Part shown: one piece after another, positions 1-8,561 of the stretch
How the letters are laid out: each line of letters opens with the position of its first letter
How positions within the stretch are numbered: position 1 is the stretch's first letter
Origin: Cetobacterium sp. NK01
GTDB taxonomy: Bacteria; Fusobacteriota; Fusobacteriia; Fusobacteriales; Fusobacteriaceae
Length of the DNA: 64,000 nucleotides
NCBI RefSeq assembly: GCF_024506395.1
Contig: NZ_JANIBO010000002.1
Location: 124,001 to 188,000 of the forward strand
Reading direction: 5' to 3'
Translations under genes and position numbers: made by a program
Notes under the pieces: generated by a model
Told to the model about the DNA's origin: nothing
The model's database searches: none
The model's input: only the letters and a program-made list of their open reading frames with translations

Positions 1-912
1 CCACTCATTTACATCTATAAGCTCTAAAGATTTATCAATAGCTGCATCTGCACCACTTACAGTATATTCTCTAATAGGTTTATAATTTTCTAGAGGAATC
101 TCTTTTACTTTAGTAGAATTTTTTAAAATATCAACCACAAAAACTTTTTTATCAAATTTATTTTCAGTCACTCTATACTCAATAGGAGAACCACAATAAT
201 ATGCATTTTTACTAATAAAACTCATTGGTTTATGAACGTGACCTAATGCAATATATTCAGCATGAGGTAAATCACTTATAGCAATTGCTCTTGAACCACC
301 TAATTCTAAAGCGACTTCTCCCTCTCCCATAGAACCTGCTACGTATATATGAGTCATTAAAATTGTAGGTATATCTTCTTGATTATAACTTGCCCCTTCT
401 GCTAAAATCTCTCTTATTCTTACATTAAATTTTTTATTATCAAATGTTTCATTTAAAATTGCTTCACTTGGAAATGGAAGATTGTATATATATACTTTTT
501 CATTATTTTTCTCGATAAAAATTCCACCTGGAACAGAGCTATATATATTCATTGTCCCGTACTTGCCTACGGTAATCTGTTGAAATGCTTTATCATAGAT
601 AATAACTCCATAATCTTTAGCTAAATGAGAAATAGCTGTTAATCTTTGAGGATTATCGTGATTCCCAGGGATAATAATAATTCCAACATCTCCATTTAAA
701 GAAAGTTGTTTTATACTATCAAAAAATAATTTTTCAGCTTCTGCTGAAGGATTATAGGTATCATATATATCTCCTGCTAATAGAATCAAATCAATTTTTT
801 CATTTTTTACAGTTTTCTCTAAGGCATCAATAAATAATTTTTGTTCTAAAATTCTTGATTGACCTTCAAGTTTTTTACCTAAATGCCAATCAGATGTATG
901 AAGCACTCTCAT
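1..912 (-). CDS. sbcD: SbcD-like DNA exonuclease subunit (3' end outside window)
   Basis: This is the N-terminal 304 codons of a calcineurin-type metallophosphoesterase that runs off the left edge of the window. The start (MRVLHTSDWHLG) follows AGGAGG with good spacing. Metal-binding motifs are visible in family order: SDWHLG near the N-terminus, GDIYD, GNHD and GHVH. SbcD works with the SbcC ATPase as a double-strand exonuclease/endonuclease that opens hairpins and processes blocked DNA ends in the cytoplasm. The family is usually about 375-410 residues, so roughly 80-100 are missing. sbcC would be expected just beyond the edge, but that cannot be seen here. Confidence 0.92.
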   Translation of the reverse strand, partial: MRVLHTSDWHLGKKLEGQSRILEQKLFIDALEKTVKNEKIDLILLAGDIYDTYNPSAEAEKLFFDSIKQLSLNGDVGIIIIPGNHDNPQRLTAISHLAKDYGVIIYDKAFQQITVGKYGTMNIYSSVPGGIFIEKNNEKVYIYNLPFPSEAILNETFDNKKFNVRIREILAEGASYNQEDIPTILMTHIYVAGSMGEGEVALELGGSRAIAISDLPHAEYIALGHVHKPMSFISKNAYYCGSPIEYRVTENKFDKKVFVVDILKNSTKVKEIPLENYKPIREYTVSGADAAIDKSLELIDVNEW

Positions 913-993
913 AAAAGCCCCTCCTAAATTTATTTCTTCTTTATAATACAGTGTATCACTGAATTTCCTAAAATTCAAATTTTAAGCTAAAAT

Positions 994-1030
994 AAAAAAG
1001 GCTATCCATTAAGATAACCTTTTATTTTTA
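994..1030 (-). terminator. Rho-independent terminator of the NagE-like gene
   Basis: Arms AAAAGG.TATC and GATA.CCTTTT surround a six-base loop. T-rich flanks occur on both sides, so it can end transcription of the minus-strand PTS gene, which stops just before it. Confidence 0.75.
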
Positions 1031-1031
1031 A

Positions 1032-2489
1032 CTATTTTCCTGTCATTCTTTTTAAAGCATTAGCGACAAACTCAACTTGAGTTCCTACAATAACTTGAAC
1101 AGAAGTTTTACTTGGTTTTAGTACTCCTGCTACTCCTAACTTTTTGATCTCTGCATCATTTACTAAAGAACTATCTTTAACATCTAATCTTAATCTTGTA
1201 ATACAGTTATCAATAGTTACTAAATTATCTGTTCCTCCTAAAAGTGGTAACATTTTTTCAGCTAACTCATCATTTGTAGAAGCCTTCGATGATACATTTG
1301 CATCTTCTGAAGGATCAGCATCCTCTCTTCCAGGAGTTTTAAGATTAAATTTTGTGATAATGAAGTAGAAGATAAAGTAGTATAAGAAGAAGAATACAAT
1401 ACCTTGTATAACTAACATATACCATCCTGTAGCTAGTGGGTTTCTAGATGATAATAACATATCTATTAAACCAGCAGAGAATCCAAATCCAGCAATCCAG
1501 TGCATAGTTGCAGCTATAAATAAAGATATTCCTGTTAAAATAGCATGAACTAAGTATAATCCTGGTGCAACAAACATAAATGCAAATTCTAAAGGTTCTG
1601 TAACTCCTGTTAAGAAAGTTGCAAATCCAGCAGCAATCATAATAGATTTTATTTTATCTTTATTTTCTGGTTTAGCCGTTCTTACAAAAGCAACTGCGGC
1701 TCCTAAAAGACCAAACATCATAATTGGGAAGAATCCAGCTTGGTACATTCCTGTAACTCCTGGTATTCCAGTTCCATTTGCAATTGATTGAGCTCCACCT
1801 AAGAATTTAGGTATATCATTAATTCCAGCAACATCAAACCAGAAAACAGAGTTTAAAGCGTGATGTAATCCAACAGGAATTAAAAGTCTATTTAAGAATC
1901 CGTAAATTCCAGCTCCAACAGCTCCCATTCCACTGATTCCCTCTCCAAAGCTAACTAATCCATCATAAATTCCTGGCCATACATACATTAATAAAAATGC
2001 AACTATGATCATAACAAATGATGTTATAATTGGAACTAATCTTTTTCCACTGAAGAAAGATAAAGCTTTAGGTAACTCTACATCACTAAATCTGTTATAT
2101 AGAGCAGATGAGATAACTCCAACTAAAATACCTATGAATTGGTTATTTATTTTACTAAATCCAACAGGCACATTGTCTATTTTCATAATTTGACCTACAG
2201 CTCCAGGTGAAAGTAGCGTAGTGATTACTAAGAATCCTACTAAACCTGTTAAAGCAGCTGAACCATTTTTGTCTTTAGACATTCCAAAAGCAACACCAAC
2301 AGCAAACAATATAGGCATCTGATCTATTATTGCAGCTCCTGACTTAATAAAAAATGCAGCTAATGCACTATTTCCTCCCCAACCAGTTGGGTCTATAAAG
2401 TAACCTAATCCTAATAAAATTGCAGCAGCTGGTAAAACTGCAACAGGAACCATTAGTGCTTTACCTATTTTTTGTAAATAACTAAACAT
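1032..2489 (-). CDS. nagE: Glucose/N-acetylglucosamine-family PTS permease, EIICB
   Basis: The 485-residue membrane permease imports and phosphorylates a hexose or N-acetylhexosamine through the PEP phosphotransferase system. Residues about 1-375 form the multi-spanning EIIC domain, with GGKRLVPI, GLHHALN and GVTEPLEF segments closely matching E. coli NagE. A linker is followed by the EIIB domain, whose phosphorylated Cys is C429 in NCITRLRL. No EIIA domain is fused, so a separate glucose-type EIIA must donate phosphate. N-acetylglucosamine is the best substrate guess because of NagE similarity, but glucose or maltose permeases of the same family cannot be excluded. It appears monocistronic with its own promoter and terminator. 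Confidence 0.88.
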   Translation of the reverse strand: MFSYLQKIGKALMVPVAVLPAAAILLGLGYFIDPTGWGGNSALAAFFIKSGAAIIDQMPILFAVGVAFGMSKDKNGSAALTGLVGFLVITTLLSPGAVGQIMKIDNVPVGFSKINNQFIGILVGVISSALYNRFSDVELPKALSFFSGKRLVPIITSFVMIIVAFLLMYVWPGIYDGLVSFGEGISGMGAVGAGIYGFLNRLLIPVGLHHALNSVFWFDVAGINDIPKFLGGAQSIANGTGIPGVTGMYQAGFFPIMMFGLLGAAVAFVRTAKPENKDKIKSIMIAAGFATFLTGVTEPLEFAFMFVAPGLYLVHAILTGISLFIAATMHWIAGFGFSAGLIDMLLSSRNPLATGWYMLVIQGIVFFFLYYFIFYFIITKFNLKTPGREDADPSEDANVSSKASTNDELAEKMLPLLGGTDNLVTIDNCITRLRLDVKDSSLVNDAEIKKLGVAGVLKPSKTSVQVIVGTQVEFVANALKRMTGK

Positions 2490-2535
2490 TTTCCCCTCCT
2501 AAATATTTTTATTTTTGAAATTTTATTTCTAGCAT

Positions 2536-2564
2536 ATTTTATAATAAAAGAATTATTATGTCAA
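2536..2564 (-). promoter_or_regulatory. Sigma70-type promoter for the PTS permease gene
   Basis: Read on the minus strand, TTGACA (2559-2564) is separated by 17 bases from TAAAAT (2536-2541), about 47 bases upstream of the start codon at 2489. No operator was recognised. Confidence 0.6.
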
Positions 2565-2622
2565 GCACAATTCATATTTTTATAGAACACATTAGTTGTA
2601 TTGTATACATTTTATTTTTTGC

Positions 2623-2650
2623 TTTACTTTATGATTAAATATGATATAAT
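2623..2650 (+). promoter_or_regulatory. Promoter for the fluoride-riboswitch transcript
   Basis: A TATAAT -10 box lies at 2645-2650 with a weaker -35 candidate TTTACT at 2623-2628 (16-base spacer). Transcription would begin near 2657, a short distance before the aptamer. Confidence 0.55.
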
Positions 2651-2674
2651 AATATAGAATTAATATAATAAATA

Positions 2675-2740
2675 GGCGATGGAGTTCGCCATTAAACGCG
2701 AAAGCTAATGACTCCTACTCTTTTTAAGGGTAGGAGTCTT
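2675..2740 (+). ncRNA. Fluoride riboswitch (crcB motif) with intrinsic terminator
   Basis: The sequence has the fluoride aptamer pattern. Stem GGCGA/TCGCC (2675-2690) closes loop TGGAGT. This is followed by ATTAAACGC, a short GC-GAAA-GC hairpin, and TAATGACTCCTAC. Loop GGAGT (2681-2685) can pair with ACTCC (2711-2715), giving the family pseudoknot. The same ACTCCTAC segment is the 5' arm of a terminator (GACTCCTAC 2710-2718 with GTAGGAGTC 2730-2738, then T-rich). Pseudoknot and terminator are therefore mutually exclusive, so fluoride binding should switch transcription on. The next gene is a cation/proton antiporter, a class known among fluoride-riboswitch targets. Confidence 0.93.
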
Positions 2741-2762
2741 TTTTATTTCAAGGAGGAGAGAG

Positions 2763-3965
2763 ATGTATTATTTGTTTGTTTTACTTTTTTTTATTTTTTT
2801 AGCTATTTATTCTAATTTCATAGGAAAAATTTTTGAAAAAATAAAACTTCCATCTTTAATAGGGATGATGATAGCAGGGGTTTTAATAGGTCCATATTGT
2901 TTAAATAAAACTCCTGATTTGGCTTTAACATTAGCTCCTATTTTAAAAGACGTAGCTTTAATTATTGTTTTATTTATCGGTGGTCTCGGGATAGGAGCAG
3001 ATCAAATAAAAAAAATAGGTCGGCCTGCAATACTATTAAGTATAATACCAGCTACTTTAGAAGGATTTGCTATTGCTTACTTATCAACAATATTTTTAGA
3101 TTTTACTTTTATACAAGGAGCTATTTTAGGTTTTATTATAGCTGCCGTAAGTCCTGCTGTTTTAATTCCATCTATGGTAAATTTAATAGATAAAAATATA
3201 GGACAAAAAAAATCTATTCCACAGCTTCTATTAGTGGGAGCATCTGCTGATGATAGTATCGCTATAACTTTATTTACATCATTTTTAGCTATTTATTTTC
3301 AAAAATTAGATGGAGGAAGCTTTGATTTTAAATCTCAGTTATTTCTTATACCAATATCTATATTATTTAGCTTATTAACTGGATGGGGAATAGGATTTTT
3401 AGGAAAATATAGTTATCTAAAAATAAATAACAGTATTTTAAAAACATTTACAATTTTTATGATTTGTTTAATACTTAGATTTATAGAGAATAAATTTCAT
3501 TTTTCATTGTACAACTCTTTATTAACTATAATGTCACTAGGATTTTTCATTCGTCACTACGAAGGAGAAAAGTATAAAGCTATTCATAAATCAATGAGTG
3601 AGATTTGGAAATATGGAAAAATATATCTATTTACATTTGTAGGAATGGCAATTAATCCAGGATTAGTAGGCGGGTACTTCTTCATTGGATTAACTATTTT
3701 AACATACTCATTATCTATTAGATCAATTGGAGTTTTAATTGCATTAACTGGAACAAATCTTAATTTTAAAGAAAGATTATTTTGCGTTATTGCATATCTT
3801 CCTAAGGCTACTGTACAATCTGCAAAAGCAGGAATACCTCTTCAAATGGGAGTAGTAGGAGGAGAAGTTATGCAAGCCATAGCAATTTTAAGTGTCTTAA
3901 TAACTGCCCCTTTAGGAGCTATTGGAATTAATTCAACATATGAAAAATTATTAAAGAATTCTTAA
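2763..3965 (+). CDS. CPA2-type cation:proton antiporter under a fluoride riboswitch
   Basis: The 400-residue protein is almost entirely membrane-spanning, with about 11-13 predicted helices, and resembles the Na+/H+ exchanger (KefB/NapA-like) fold. It opens with an N-terminal GKIFEKIKLPSLIGMMIAGVLIGP segment typical of CPA2 proteins. An adjacent Asp pair (D163-D164 in SADDS) matches the DD ion-binding pair of electrogenic CPA2 antiporters. There is no C-terminal TrkA-N domain, so it is a minimal transporter. The start follows AAGGAGGAG. A fluoride riboswitch lies directly upstream, so expression should rise with fluoride. The transported ion (Na+, K+ or otherwise) is not shown by the sequence. 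It may help restore ion or pH balance during fluoride stress. Confidence 0.85.
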   Translation: MYYLFVLLFFIFLAIYSNFIGKIFEKIKLPSLIGMMIAGVLIGPYCLNKTPDLALTLAPILKDVALIIVLFIGGLGIGADQIKKIGRPAILLSIIPATLEGFAIAYLSTIFLDFTFIQGAILGFIIAAVSPAVLIPSMVNLIDKNIGQKKSIPQLLLVGASADDSIAITLFTSFLAIYFQKLDGGSFDFKSQLFLIPISILFSLLTGWGIGFLGKYSYLKINNSILKTFTIFMICLILRFIENKFHFSLYNSLLTIMSLGFFIRHYEGEKYKAIHKSMSEIWKYGKIYLFTFVGMAINPGLVGGYFFIGLTILTYSLSIRSIGVLIALTGTNLNFKERLFCVIAYLPKATVQSAKAGIPLQMGVVGGEVMQAIAILSVLITAPLGAIGINSTYEKLLKNS

Positions 3966-4051
3966 AAATAAAAAAAGGAAAAAAAAGATTTAGCAGTAAA
4001 GAGACGTAATCGGTTTTATTTTACAAAAATTTATATTTAGAGGTGGTTAAT

Positions 4052-5218
4052 ATGATTGAGTTTAAAAAAGTTACAAAATCTTATGATAAAAGAACACTTA
4101 TTTTAAAAAATATAGATTTCAAAATAAAAACTGGAGAGTTTGTCGTTTTAATTGGAGAATCCGGTTGTGGGAAAACAACAACAATGAAATTAATAAATAG
4201 ACTTATTGATCCATCTAGTGGTGTTGTACTTATAGATGGAGAAGATATTAGCAAAGTAGATCCCATAATTTTAAGAAGAAGAATTGGTTATGTTATACAA
4301 AAAGAGGGACTTATGCCTCATATGACAATAGGAGAAAATATTGAACTAGTTCCAAAACTTTTAAAGTGGGAAAAAGAAAAAAGAAAAGAACGAGCATTTG
4401 AACTGTTAAATCTTTTAAATCTTGATCCTGAAATATACTATGATAAATATCCTCATGAAGTGTCAGGAGGTCAAAAGCAAAGAGTTGGAATCGCTAGAGC
4501 TTTAGCTACAAACCCTGATATAATTTTGATGGATGAACCATTTTCTGCATTAGATCCTATAACTAGAGAAAGTATTCAAGATGAAGTTTTAAAACTACAA
4601 AAAGAGTTAGGAAAAACTATTATATTTGTTACTCATGATATGGATGAAGCTATTAAATTAGGAGAGAGAATAGCGTTTTTAAAAGATGGAGAGATTCTAC
4701 AATTTGATACTCCAGATGAGATTTTAAAAAGACCAGCTTCTGAGTATATAGAACAATTTATAGGAAAAGATAGAATTTGGAAAACTCCTAAAAAGTTACT
4801 TGTTTCAGATATAATGTCTAAACACTATTGGACAATTGAAAAAAGAAGTAATATCTCTAGAGCTTTTAATCTTTTAAAAACTCACGATACTGATTTTCTT
4901 ATTGTGACAGAAATAGAGGGTGGAAGATATAGTGAACCTCTAGGAATAATATTTAGAAAAAATTTAATATATGCAATGGAAAATAATATTTTAAGAGTTA
5001 GAGATATTATGGATAAAGAATTCACTACTATAGATAAAGATAGTAACCTACTAGATGTTTTAAATAAAATGTCTAGTATAAATGCTAAGGTTATACCTGT
5101 TGTTGATGATAAAAATAAATTAACAGGAGTTATAACTAACTTAGGATTGGTTAATGCTATTAGTAAAATAGCTCCAGCTCATGAAGATGAATCTTTAGAG
5201 ATAGGTGATGTGGTATGA
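4052..5218 (+). CDS. opuCA: Glycine betaine/choline-type ABC transporter ATPase with CBS domains
   Basis: The 388-residue ATPase energises quaternary-amine (osmolyte) import. The ABC domain has Walker A GESGCGKTT, signature SGGQKQRVGIARAL, Walker B IILMDEP and the H-loop THDMDEA. Two CBS domains follow (about residues 250-375), as in OpuCA/ProV-type proteins, where they may sense ionic strength. The ATG at 4052 is preferred to an in-frame GTG at 4043 because GAGGTGG lies at the right distance from the ATG and covers the GTG. It overlaps the next gene by four bases (ATGA), so the two are translationally coupled. No terminator separates it from the antiporter 86 bases upstream. Confidence 0.9.
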   Translation: MIEFKKVTKSYDKRTLILKNIDFKIKTGEFVVLIGESGCGKTTTMKLINRLIDPSSGVVLIDGEDISKVDPIILRRRIGYVIQKEGLMPHMTIGENIELVPKLLKWEKEKRKERAFELLNLLNLDPEIYYDKYPHEVSGGQKQRVGIARALATNPDIILMDEPFSALDPITRESIQDEVLKLQKELGKTIIFVTHDMDEAIKLGERIAFLKDGEILQFDTPDEILKRPASEYIEQFIGKDRIWKTPKKLLVSDIMSKHYWTIEKRSNISRAFNLLKTHDTDFLIVTEIEGGRYSEPLGIIFRKNLIYAMENNILRVRDIMDKEFTTIDKDSNLLDVLNKMSSINAKVIPVVDDKNKLTGVITNLGLVNAISKIAPAHEDESLEIGDVV

Positions 5219-6768
5219 ATTCCTTCATAAAATATTTTATCGAAAAATTACCTGAGGTTCACATTGCACTTATGCAACATATAGAGATAACAGGACTTGC
5301 TGTAGCTATTGCCATTATTATCGGGGTTCCAATAGGGATTTTTATAATTAGGAGTGAACGACTTTCTAAAGTAGTTTTAACTATAGCAGGTATATTTCAA
5401 ACAATACCTAGTTTAGCATTATTTGGTCTGATAATTCCTATTATGGGAATTGGAATAAAGCCTGCGGTGTTTGTACTTTTTTTATATTCATTATTACCAA
5501 TCATAACCAATACATATATTGGAATAAAAGGTGTAGATAAATCTACAATTCAAGCTGCTATAGGTATGGGAATGACTAACTTCCAAGTTTTAACTAAGGT
5601 TAAATTGCCAATTGCTGTAGCAGTTATAATGGGTGGAATTAGAATTTCAACTGTTGCTACAATAGGTACAGCTACAATTGCAGCACTAATTGGAGCTGGT
5701 GGATTAGGAGAACTTATATTTAGAGGAATCTCTACAAGTAATAATAATTTAGTTTTAACAGGAGCTATTCCAACTGCTATCTTAGCTTTTGTGGCAAACT
5801 ACTTTTTAGGAGTTTTGGAAAAAGTATTGACTCCTAGCGGGATGTTAACAAATCCTAGAGAGAAAAAGAAAAATATTAAAATTTTAAAAATAGTTATGGC
5901 TATTTTAATATTGGGAATCGGATTTAGAATATATGAAAATTCAAAAGATAGAAATACTCCTACTATAGTTGTAGGACATAAAAATTACAATGAACAAAGA
6001 ATCTTAGGGGTTATGATGTCTCAAATAATTGAAGCTAATACTCCGTATAAAGTAAAAACAGTTGAGCTTGGAACTGGAACTGTTATTTTTGAAGCTATTA
6101 AAAGCGGAGATATTGATGTATATCCTGAATATACAGGTGTAGCTTATGCTGCATATTTAGGAAAGAAAGAGAAGGCAGATGCTAAAACTGTATTTGATAT
6201 TATAAAATCTGAATATTTAGCAGATCACAATTTAGATATTAGAGAACCTATGGGATTTGAAAATACATATGCTTTTGCTATGAAACCAGAAGTAGCTCAA
6301 AAGTATGGAATAAAAACTATTAGTGATTTAAAAAGATATGCAAATAATATGGTTTTAAGTGGTCCTCATGAGTTTATGGAGAGAGAAGATGGACTTTTAG
6401 GAATACAAAAAGCTTACAACATAAAATTTAAAAGTATTCTATCTATGGATCAAGGATTGGTTATTAACTCTTTAGTTTCAGATAAGATTGAAGTTGCTTT
6501 AGTTTATTCTACAGATGGATTGATAGCTAAGCATAAGTTGCTTCTTTTAGAGGATGATTTAAAGTTTTTTCTACCTTACGAAGTTGTAGTTACAATGAGA
6601 AAGGGGTTTGAAAATACGAAAGGAGATGTTATTGAAGTATTAGATTCTCTTGTAGAGGCTTTAAATGAAGATGAGATGCAAGAGTTAAATCTTTTAGCAA
6701 TTGAAGGGAATGAACCTATCGAAAATATTATTAACAAGTTTCTCCAAAATAAAGGCATTATAAAATAA
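5215..6768 (+). CDS. opuCB: Osmolyte ABC transporter permease fused to substrate-binding domain
   Basis: The 517-residue fusion protein has an N-terminal permease (about residues 1-215, with the EAA-like segment AAIGMGMTNFQVLTKVKLP). A membrane anchor near 220-240 leads to a C-terminal choline/betaine-type binding domain (about 245-510: VGHKNYNEQRILGVMMSQI, IDVYPEYTGVAYA). This permease-binding fusion is known in OpuC-like and OsmF-like systems, and removes the need for a separate lipoprotein. With the preceding ATPase it forms a complete two-gene importer for a compatible solute such as glycine betaine, choline or carnitine. The exact ligand is not determined. A strong terminator follows. 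Confidence 0.9.
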   Translation: MNSFIKYFIEKLPEVHIALMQHIEITGLAVAIAIIIGVPIGIFIIRSERLSKVVLTIAGIFQTIPSLALFGLIIPIMGIGIKPAVFVLFLYSLLPIITNTYIGIKGVDKSTIQAAIGMGMTNFQVLTKVKLPIAVAVIMGGIRISTVATIGTATIAALIGAGGLGELIFRGISTSNNNLVLTGAIPTAILAFVANYFLGVLEKVLTPSGMLTNPREKKKNIKILKIVMAILILGIGFRIYENSKDRNTPTIVVGHKNYNEQRILGVMMSQIIEANTPYKVKTVELGTGTVIFEAIKSGDIDVYPEYTGVAYAAYLGKKEKADAKTVFDIIKSEYLADHNLDIREPMGFENTYAFAMKPEVAQKYGIKTISDLKRYANNMVLSGPHEFMEREDGLLGIQKAYNIKFKSILSMDQGLVINSLVSDKIEVALVYSTDGLIAKHKLLLLEDDLKFFLPYEVVVTMRKGFENTKGDVIEVLDSLVEALNEDEMQELNLLAIEGNEPIENIINKFLQNKGIIK

Positions 6769-6778
6769 TAAAAATAAA

Positions 6779-6820
6779 AGAAAGCTGAAGGTTTTTTAAC
6801 TCTTCAGCTTTTGTAATTTT
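6779..6820 (+). terminator. Terminator after the osmolyte transporter
   Basis: AAAGCTGAAG (6781-6790) pairs with CTTCAGCTTT (6802-6811), followed by a T-rich stretch. It may also serve the convergent purine permease gene. Confidence 0.85.
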
Positions 6821-6847
6821 ATTCAATCTGATATTTGATTAATTTTT

Positions 6848-8176
6848 TTATAAGAATATAAAATATCCTAATAGTGGTAGTGTTAAAATTAACACAGGTA
6901 TGTTTAACTCTTTATATCTTCCAGTTAATACCTTTATAATTACATGAGATATAATACCCATACTCATTCCAGATGCCATGTTATCTGTAAATACAGTAAA
7001 CATAATTGTAATTACAGCTGGAACAAATTCAGTCATATCGTCCATATCGATAAACTTCATACTTGTCATCATAAGGATACCTATAAAAATTAATGCTGGT
7101 GCTGTTGCAGCAGATGGAATTATATAAACAATTGGTGTTAAGAAAATTGTAAATATAAAGCAAATTCCTGTAGATATTGCAGTTAGACCTGTTCTTCCTC
7201 CCTCTTCAACTCCAGCTGCCGACTCTAAAAATGTTGTTATTGTTGTAGAACCAAATAATGCTCCAACAATAGTTGCTATAGAATCAACTAGGAAAGGTTT
7301 ATCTACTTCTGGTAAATTACCATTTTCATCTAAAAGTCCAGCTTGTGCTGAAACTCCTAATAAAGTTCCTAGAGTACAGAAGAAATCTCCTACGAAAAAT
7401 GTGAATATTAAAGGTAAAAATGCAAATTTTAATGCTCCCATTATATCAAGTTTAAAAGCTATACTAGATATTGATGGCGGCATAGAGAAAAAGCTCTCAG
7501 GTATTTGAGTTATTCCCATTGGAATTCCAAGCAGTGTAGTAATCACTATACCAATTAAAACTCCACCTCTAACTTTATTTAAAACAAGTGCAATTGTAAT
7601 AAAAAGTCCGATTAAAGATAATATAGTATTTGGATTATAAATACTTCCCATAGATATAGTTCCATTTGAAATTGTCATTATTTGACCATTTTTAAATCCT
7701 ACCATAGCTATAAAAAATCCAACAGCTACTCCTATAGCAAACTTTAAGTTTTTAGGAATCGCTTCTACAATAAGTCCTCTCAATCCGAAAACTGTAAGAA
7801 CTAAAAAACCTATTCCAGATAAAAATACCATTCCCATAGCTGTTTGCCAATTAACCATTCCTCCAGCGACTAGAGTATAAGCGAAAAATGCATTTCCCCC
7901 CATAGCTGGTGCCATAGCAAAAGGTCTATTTGTATAAAGACCCATAACGATAGAAAAGGCAGCTGATAGCAGAGCAGTTACAATAGTAACAGCTTTAACA
8001 TCCATTCCAGCAGCACTCATAAATAAAGGCTGAACTATTAAGATGTATGCCATCGTCATAAAAGTTGTAATTCCAGCAGTTATTTCTGTTGAAATCGTAG
8101 TGTTATAATGGCTAAGTTGAAAGTAAGAATCAATAGCCCTTAGCACACCATTATTCTTTTGTTTAATGTTTTCCAT
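6848..8176 (-). CDS. NCS2-family purine permease, predicted adenine transporter
   Basis: This 442-residue permease of the AzgA/PbuG/AdeQ branch of the NCS2 nucleobase transporters has about 12-14 membrane segments. Family segments include TAGITTFMTMAYILIVQP near the N-terminus, AMAPAMGGNAFFAYT, and TTFLESAAGVEEGGRTG. The family imports adenine, hypoxanthine or guanine by proton symport. The upstream purine aptamer has U at the specificity position, which favours adenine as both signal and substrate. The start codon sits behind AGGAGGAG, which touches the aptamer's closing stem. The gene stands alone with its own promoter. Confidence 0.9.
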   Translation of the reverse strand: MENIKQKNNGVLRAIDSYFQLSHYNTTISTEITAGITTFMTMAYILIVQPLFMSAAGMDVKAVTIVTALLSAAFSIVMGLYTNRPFAMAPAMGGNAFFAYTLVAGGMVNWQTAMGMVFLSGIGFLVLTVFGLRGLIVEAIPKNLKFAIGVAVGFFIAMVGFKNGQIMTISNGTISMGSIYNPNTILSLIGLFITIALVLNKVRGGVLIGIVITTLLGIPMGITQIPESFFSMPPSISSIAFKLDIMGALKFAFLPLIFTFFVGDFFCTLGTLLGVSAQAGLLDENGNLPEVDKPFLVDSIATIVGALFGSTTITTFLESAAGVEEGGRTGLTAISTGICFIFTIFLTPIVYIIPSAATAPALIFIGILMMTSMKFIDMDDMTEFVPAVITIMFTVFTDNMASGMSMGIISHVIIKVLTGRYKELNIPVLILTLPLLGYFIFL

Positions 8177-8184
8177 TACTCCTC

Positions 8185-8250
8185 CTAATAATAAGCCATT
8201 TACGGTGGCTTGTAGAAACTCCTGACCTTATTACAGGATTATATCAGTGA
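8185..8250 (-). ncRNA. Purine riboswitch, adenine-type (U74)
   Basis: On the minus strand the aptamer reads CTGATA (P1), TAAT, P2 arms CCTG/CAGG, then GTTTCTAC, P3 arms AAGCCA/TGGCTT around loop CCGTAAA, AT, and TATTAG (P1). L2 contains GG and L3 contains CC for the loop-loop contact. The base directly before the P1 3' strand (position 74 in xpt numbering, window position 8191) is U, as in adenine riboswitches, where guanine types have C. The P1 3' strand runs into the Shine-Dalgarno AGGAGGAG (8179-8186), and no terminator lies between aptamer and start. Control is therefore probably translational. For an importer, repression by adenine is expected (inference). Confidence 0.92.
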
Positions 8251-8264
8251 TAAAAATACAGACT

Positions 8265-8293
8265 ATTGTACTATATTTCACAAATTTTGTCAA
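8265..8293 (-). promoter_or_regulatory. Promoter for the adenine-riboswitch transcript
   Basis: On the minus strand TTGACA (8288-8293) and TACAAT (8265-8270) are separated by exactly 17 bases. The predicted start of transcription is about eight bases before the aptamer. Confidence 0.82.
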
Positions 8294-8494
8294 CTTTTTT
8301 GTTTTTGAGCGTCTCAAATATAAAACTAACGAATTATAGATAGCTATTTTATTTGTTTATTTTTTATTAAATTAATGATAAATAAAAATAATAATTACTC
8401 GTAATTATATATAGTTATAAAACTACATATAATGCCTCTTATCTGAAGTTTTATCAATTAAAAATAATTGTTATTTGGAATAATATTGAAAATA

Positions 8495-8523
8495 TTGTAA
8501 GTTTTTATAAAATATGAGATAAT
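8495..8523 (+). promoter_or_regulatory. Promoter for the small acidic protein gene
   Basis: TTGTAA (8495-8500) and GATAAT (8518-8523) are separated by 17 bases, about 38 bases before the chosen start codon. Confidence 0.6.
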
Positions 8524-8561
8524 AATATGATATAAAAAATATAACAAGGAGGTTTTTGGCT

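Larger units (their letters stand above)
8251..8561. other. Divergent intergenic region with two promoters
   Basis: Between the purine aptamer and the gene at 8562 lie about 310 very AT-rich bases. They contain the riboswitch promoter on the minus strand and a plus-strand promoter near 8495-8523. The middle part (about 8300-8480) has only weak imperfect inverted repeats. I see no further gene there. Confidence 0.6.

Noticed and set aside
3966-4051. Terminator between the antiporter and osmolyte transporter genes
   Set aside because: The A-rich stretch has no pairing arms that could form a stable hairpin.
8556-8561. TTG start two codons upstream of the acidic protein
   Set aside because: It is only three bases from AAGGAGG. 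The ATG at 8562 has normal spacing.
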